Below are positions 59,700 through 64,000 of a stretch of 64,000 nt of DNA, piece after piece. The DNA lies in contig BSQZ01000018.1 of NCBI GenBank assembly GCA_033239005.1, positions 345,001-409,000 of the forward strand, read 5' to 3'. The stretch is from Lamellibrachia satsuma. Its lineage: Eukaryota > Annelida > Polychaeta > Sabellida > Siboglinidae. How positions within the stretch are numbered: the first letter of the stretch is position 1; each line of letters opens with the position of its first letter. Position numbers and translations under genes: made by a program. The notes under the pieces were generated by a model that was given only the letters and a program-made list of their open reading frames with translations, did not search any database and was not told the DNA's origin.

Positions 59700-61085
59700 A
59701 CCCTTCTTATGCGGGCCAGGCCTCTACATAATTTTGCTGGCTGGGCCGGGCCTGGGCTTACATATTGTGGGCCCGGGCCAGGCTTGGGCTGAAAACAATT
59801 TAAACACATCAGGCTTGGGCCGGGCCTGCGCCTAGTGTGAGCGGGCCGGGCCATGCTTGGGCTGGGCCTGGACATAATAAAACATTCATACAAAACCCAG
59901 ATTATTAATTTTATTATTAATAAAAACTGATTATAAATTGTAATTCCGGTTAATGAATGTTTAAAATTATTTCTTTAGTATTATATAGTTGCAAATTGAG
60001 ACCTTGCATGGAATTATGAATGACACTAGTGCTTTATACATTGGAATGCAGTTTAACCTCTTCAACAATGGGACTTCCTATGGTATCATTTTAATACTGC
60101 GCATTCTTTTAATAGAAACATTTAATATAAAATATATGCATAGTCGCATGCCCATATCTTTGTATTGTAATTCTTTAAACATGTACTGGCTTTCCAAGGC
60201 ACTGTGACTGGAGTAGACTCTGTAAACTGCATATTTTTGGCATGAATGTACCCTTTTGCATAGATCTAATGGCCCCATGTCAGGCCACTTAAGTTCACCT
60301 GGCTGGAAGCAGCCAGCCCAAAATGTTTACTTTAGACATATTTGTAGAGGCAATCAAGCCATGATTAACCACCAACTCATCACCCTTTGACCAAACCAGT
60401 GGACATTCTGTTGTCTAGGTCTTCCTTCAAACATTGCCAGCCTGAAAGACCAGGCCACTGGCCACTGGCCACTGCCCAGTAGTGTCAGTACCCAGTACCC
60501 ACCCCAGTTGGTAGTTTTCAATTGTGTTAACTAGTGTCTACTGTTAAGTGTCTACAATTTCCCCAGTACTGGTTCATTCACACTTGTACTAACTCACACA
60601 TGTCTGAACCTGATCTGTCTCAGGCTAGTGACTGCAGGCCTGCTGGAAATGCCACTGGGTGTCAGTGCCAGTGGGTGACATAGTAGTAGCTAGTACTAGC
60701 TACTAGCTAGACACTACTAAACAACAACTGACATTAGTATTTCAGTAGTAAACATTATACAGTGTTAATATATTATTTTTTATTCAATAAAACAATAAGT
60801 CTGTTTTACAGTTTATTTGTGTTTCGTCTTTCTTATAAGATTATAGGTTTATCTTCTCTAAACTTAGCGGGCCGTGGGCTTGCGGGCAGCGGGCCCGCGG
60901 GAATGGACCAGAAACTTGCAGGCCGGGCCGGGCCTGGGCCAAACATTCACGGTCTGGGCCTGAATTCTAGTTTGCGGGCCTGGGCCGGGCCGGACTTGAA
61001 AATTTGTTGCGGGCCTGGACCGGGCCTCTAACTGCTAATTGCAGGCCGGGCTTGGGCTAAAATTATAGGCCCGCGCAGCGCACTA
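59700..61085. mobile_element. Probable non-autonomous hAT-like element with GGCCGGGCC-rich subterminal regions
   Basis: Both ends (59713-59875 and 60868-61078) are packed with GGGCCGGGCCTGGGC-type motifs in an otherwise AT-rich segment. The roughly 1-kb interior has no coding sequence. Such GC-rich subterminal clusters around an AT-rich core are known from hAT elements. I could not define exact termini or a target duplication. Confidence 0.4.
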
Positions 61086-61355
61086 CCCCCACACGTGCGC
61101 GTACGCACGTACACACCTGTTCATGTATAAATAAACTGAATGCAAGTGTGTGTTATATTCAAACTATAGGCAAGGGTGTGTCATATTCATGACGAGCAGG
61201 GTTTTGCCCTCCACTTAAAACGAAAGTTGAATGTCACACAATATTCGATACTTACCGATTTACTTCCTTCTGTGCTTTGGGCGTTTTAGTTATTTTCAAC
61301 AAATGTTCTGACAAATGATAACACGTACTGCAGTTGTGATAGATCGAATTACATA

Positions 61356-61451
61356 TTAGTACATAATGACGGTAAATACTCCAGTCACTACAATCACTGG
61401 CACCCAGGCGACATAGCCCTCTGTCGGATACTTGTATAACTTCTTTGGCAT
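61356..61451 (-). CDS. Small ORF with a membrane-like segment (31 codons)
   Basis: ATG at 61451 reads MPKKLYKYPTEGYVAWVP then VIVVTGVFTVIMY and TAA. A short basic N-terminus is followed by one hydrophobic stretch of about 16-18 residues. It could be the first exon of a membrane protein or chance. No family recognised. Confidence 0.2.
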   Translation of the reverse strand: MPKKLYKYPTEGYVAWVPVIVVTGVFTVIMY

Positions 61452-62069
61452 GGTGTATTCGACCCACTTTGGTTAAGGCCTCTAAGTTTGTACCAACCCC
61501 TAACGGCCTCCAGTCCTTGACGGATATTAAAATATATAATTATGTTTAATCAAAGTGTACTACTTTTTCTGATTTATTGCACATCACTGCACCATTTTAG
61601 AACCTGCAGTCTCGATGTCATAGCCATGACGATTTGGATTGTCAATGGCATGAATAGGGGGCAGTGCCAATGAGATATGACCCTGTTTGGTTTACTTTTT
61701 TCCGTATGTAAGTCTAACCTGTTGCGCCGGTAGACGGTAGCGTGGAAAACTAACAACAGCAAATTGTGTCAAATATGTAGACTAAATGTTTTAATATTTA
61801 AATTTTAGAACCATAAATGTTAAGGCTATCAAAATGATTACAGTCAAACTTGCTAATGCAACCACCTGCATTAAGTGACCACCTGTTATTGACGGCCAGT
61901 CAACTTTCACATGTTAAATTACGTGCATTAAGCGACCTCCTATGTCAAGAAACTGTTCATCATCCCTTGAACGGTCGTTCTAGATAGGTTTCACTGAGGC
62001 TATTTGGAGGATTCAGAAGCTGCATGTAACATTCGAGTAGCTGCTCTTCGTTACAAGTCACAATATATG
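61452..62069. other. No gene seen
   Basis: 61840-61960 contains 'cagtcaaacttgctaatgca', similar in style to pogo-type terminal repeats, but I found no partner end. No exon-like frame. Confidence 0.4.
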
Positions 62070-62071
62070 TA

Positions 62072-62244
62072 CAGTGGTCCTCTCTTATAAGGCCAGACCT
62101 TCTTAAATGGCGCAGTGGCCTTATACGATGCGTCGCCTCTCATGAGGAGGATTATCATGGGAAAGTCTTATTTGCAGCATGGCCAGGTGACCTCTGGTGA
62201 GAGGGTGGTCTCAAGTGAGAGGGGCCTTACAAGAGGTGTTATGG
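62072..62244. mobile_element. MITE with pogo-like inverted ends (about 173 bp)
   Basis: The left end CAGTGGTCCTCTCTTATAAG and the complement of the right end (CCATAACACCTCTTGTAAGG) are imperfect inverted repeats flanked by TA at 62070-62071 and 62245-62246. The right end and the flank beyond it recur at 24975-25090. Confidence 0.5.
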
Positions 62245-62570
62245 TACATCAATTGTCCCATGATTAAGAACTACAAACAATGTGTGTTGATATGTGACAA
62301 CATATTTATTGATACACCTCAACACTAACGCCACATTACTTGTTGTCATGTTGCCTCTTGACAAGGCCAGATATAAGGACGAGCTAACTGTGACTAGCCT
62401 TACTTTCTCATAAGAAACTATACATTACAATAGACATAATTACAGCACACAAACAGTGCATCTTGTTTACTAATTACACATAAAAACATCTGTATGATCT
62501 AAGATATAAAAACAATTAAAACATCATAAAATAACTGATGTTAGAAACTAGAAATAAACCATATTTAACA
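62210..62570 (+). repeat. Dispersed repeat, unexpanded paralogue of 24975-25740
   Basis: Aligns with the earlier copy on both sides of the 14-bp array. At 62382-62396 there is one GCTAACTGTGACTAG where the other copy has about 35 tandem units. Confidence 0.8.
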
Positions 62571-64000
62571 AATGCAATCAGCTGTCATTGCAGTGTAAGC
62601 CTTAGAATTATGTCGCTAGTGGTTTTTTAGTTATACAATGATTCTGCGGGCATTTGTAAAAAAACCTACAAAGATATTTATGTGTAATGGAAATGGTTAG
62701 CCTTAGTTTTACCAAGAAGACAAACAGCAACACACTCTGGATATCTAAACAATTGATAGGAAGCTGACAAGCTGAAAGTAATATATTGCCAAACTGACAT
62801 TCTGCTATTGTCAATGATTAAACCAGACACTGTGGAGAAATTACTGGATAAGAAGCAATTATGAAGTATAATAAAAACTGCCCATGCTGATTGTTACTGT
62901 TTCTACTTCTAGCGTGTCTCATGGAACAATATCACCCTTAAAGAGTTCCTTCAGATTCCCGCTATTTAACATCATTCAGTCTTGTGAGTTTTCTAATGAG
63001 GCTGCATATAAAACATCCTGGATCTATAATCTTGAAAGAGTACCAAGTTCCCAAATACGACTTTTACTTAGAAATCACAAGTTTATATATTATATTTACA
63101 CAATGTCACAGGAATGCTCACGAGAATCATTCTAATACAGCACAGTTGATGACAGTTATTAATAGGTGGACCACCCATGGGGAAGACAGAATGATATCAC
63201 TTTGCTGCCAGCATGAGTCCAGGTATTCTAGCACTTGTTTGCCGCCATTGCTAGAGTATTTGTCTTCCTGACTGCCTTATGAATGACGACGGGAGACAGG
63301 GGCTCATCACTGTATGGATACAACTCAGTCAATGGCTTCTGAAACACAAAGATGTCACTGTCGCTTTAATATAATACCTTGGAAAAATAAAGGATTTTTT
63401 AACCCAAAATTATTTTAACTTATTTAAAGGAATATCTTTTTACAACAATAAAGGAATTTAATGGAATATTTTTCTACAAAATAAAGCCAATTTTAAATGA
63501 AAGATGGTTCAACGTGACTAGTTTCTACCCAAATTAGTCTTTAAAAATAGAATGGCTAGTAAGTAGGCTAAACTTTAATGTTGATCAAATGTTCTGGCAT
63601 GTTCACACAAAATCAGAAGTCAGCAATGGATCATAAATTCAACCATGAGACAATGTGCAAGATTCATAATTTAGCACTTCCTTGGTGATAAATTCATAAA
63701 AAAATTTCAATTTAAAAATAAAGGAATTTTGCACATTTCACAGTGATATGGAAATGATAACTGGAATTGCTATTTTTGAGGTGGAATTGCAATGTTGTAA
63801 TTGTATAATTGAAATTGGTATTTTCAAGGTGTAATTGGACTGTTGTAATGGGTGCGTCACTGGAATTGGTATTATGTAATTGACCCCAAGTCAACACAAC
63901 CCATCTCACTCACCACATGGAGAATTGACCTGGGAGAAGGAGAGAGGGCCAGTGACGGGGGCACATGCTTGTCACCTGGGACATGTGACAGCGTATCATC
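62571..64000. other. No gene recognised
   Basis: AT-rich. A possible exon starts after 'ctacttctag' at 62914 (RVSWNNITLKEFLQIPAI, then a stop). Frames at 62984-63271 are unconvincing. Near 63760-63850 short phrases such as 'gaggtggaattgcaa' and 'tgtaattg' repeat irregularly. Confidence 0.4.

Overview
The window is nuclear DNA of an animal, almost certainly a marine invertebrate. It has short exons with GT/AG borders, several clades of non-LTR retrotransposon, a Penelope-like element, a Polinton (Maverick) relic, tRNA-derived SINEs and small inverted-repeat transposons. A secreted nidogen-like (NIDO) plus chitin-binding type-2 gene and the mix of retroelements suggest a lophotrochozoan, probably a mollusc. 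This is inference; an amphioxus-like or other invertebrate is not excluded. No bacterial-style genes or operons are present, and most long open frames are read-through of tandem repeats.

Layout. 1-3760: a nearly complete CR1-type LINE on the minus strand, running off the left edge. 4.5-13.4 kb: a mosaic of old dispersed repeats in both orientations, with SINE heads, a (TA)n/(CA)n tract, a large imperfect inverted repeat and a decayed Polinton piece (capsid C-terminus plus cysteine-protease fragment). 10.6-18.7 kb: the best host gene, a five-exon NIDO plus chitin-binding gene on the plus strand whose introns are filled with simple and tandem repeats. 19-22.6 kb: a run of unrelated minisatellites. 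24.1-25.7 kb: a LINE 5' fragment and a dispersed repeat carrying a 14-bp array. 26.2-26.7 kb: an unrecognised 152-codon minus-strand coding segment. 26.7-32.2 kb: a 71-bp satellite of about 78 units. 32.6-35.2 kb: a 21-bp array, then an intact RT domain of a 5'-truncated LINE. 37.3-38.4 kb: an exon-like frame expanded into 30 units of 33 bp. 38.6-40.6 kb: a LINE endonuclease with two internal minisatellites. 40.6-43.1 kb: a segmental duplication and a 53-bp array. 43.3-48.4 kb: an endonuclease fragment, a 25-bp array, an orphan exon, a SINE, a MITE, a RING-finger exon with an internal stop, and a Penelope-like C-terminus whose GIY-YIG motif is tandemly expanded. 48.7-58.2 kb: a 120-bp satellite interrupted by an L2/Crack-like LINE, itself interrupted inside its RT domain by an almost intact RTE-like LINE. 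58-64 kb: sparse, with a GC-rich hAT-like element and a MITE.

The dominant feature is the number and independence of the tandem arrays. I count more than twenty with unrelated units (9, 14, 18, 21, 21, 23, 25, 33, 34, 36, 42, 49, 53, 54, 71 and 120 bp, plus microsatellites), covering roughly 18 kb by my coordinates. At least four grew from a unit that is recognisably single-copy elsewhere: three inside retrotransposon coding sequence and one inside a dispersed repeat whose unexpanded paralogue is also in this window. Several units carry splice-site-like motifs. If anything here is undescribed, it is this local expansion of short unique motifs into arrays, including in frame within domains.

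There is no pathway linking the host genes. The NIDO/chitin-binding product would be an extracellular matrix or shell/cuticle-type protein, the RING exon belongs to a ubiquitin-ligase-type gene (apparently disabled), and the other exon-like segments are of unknown function.
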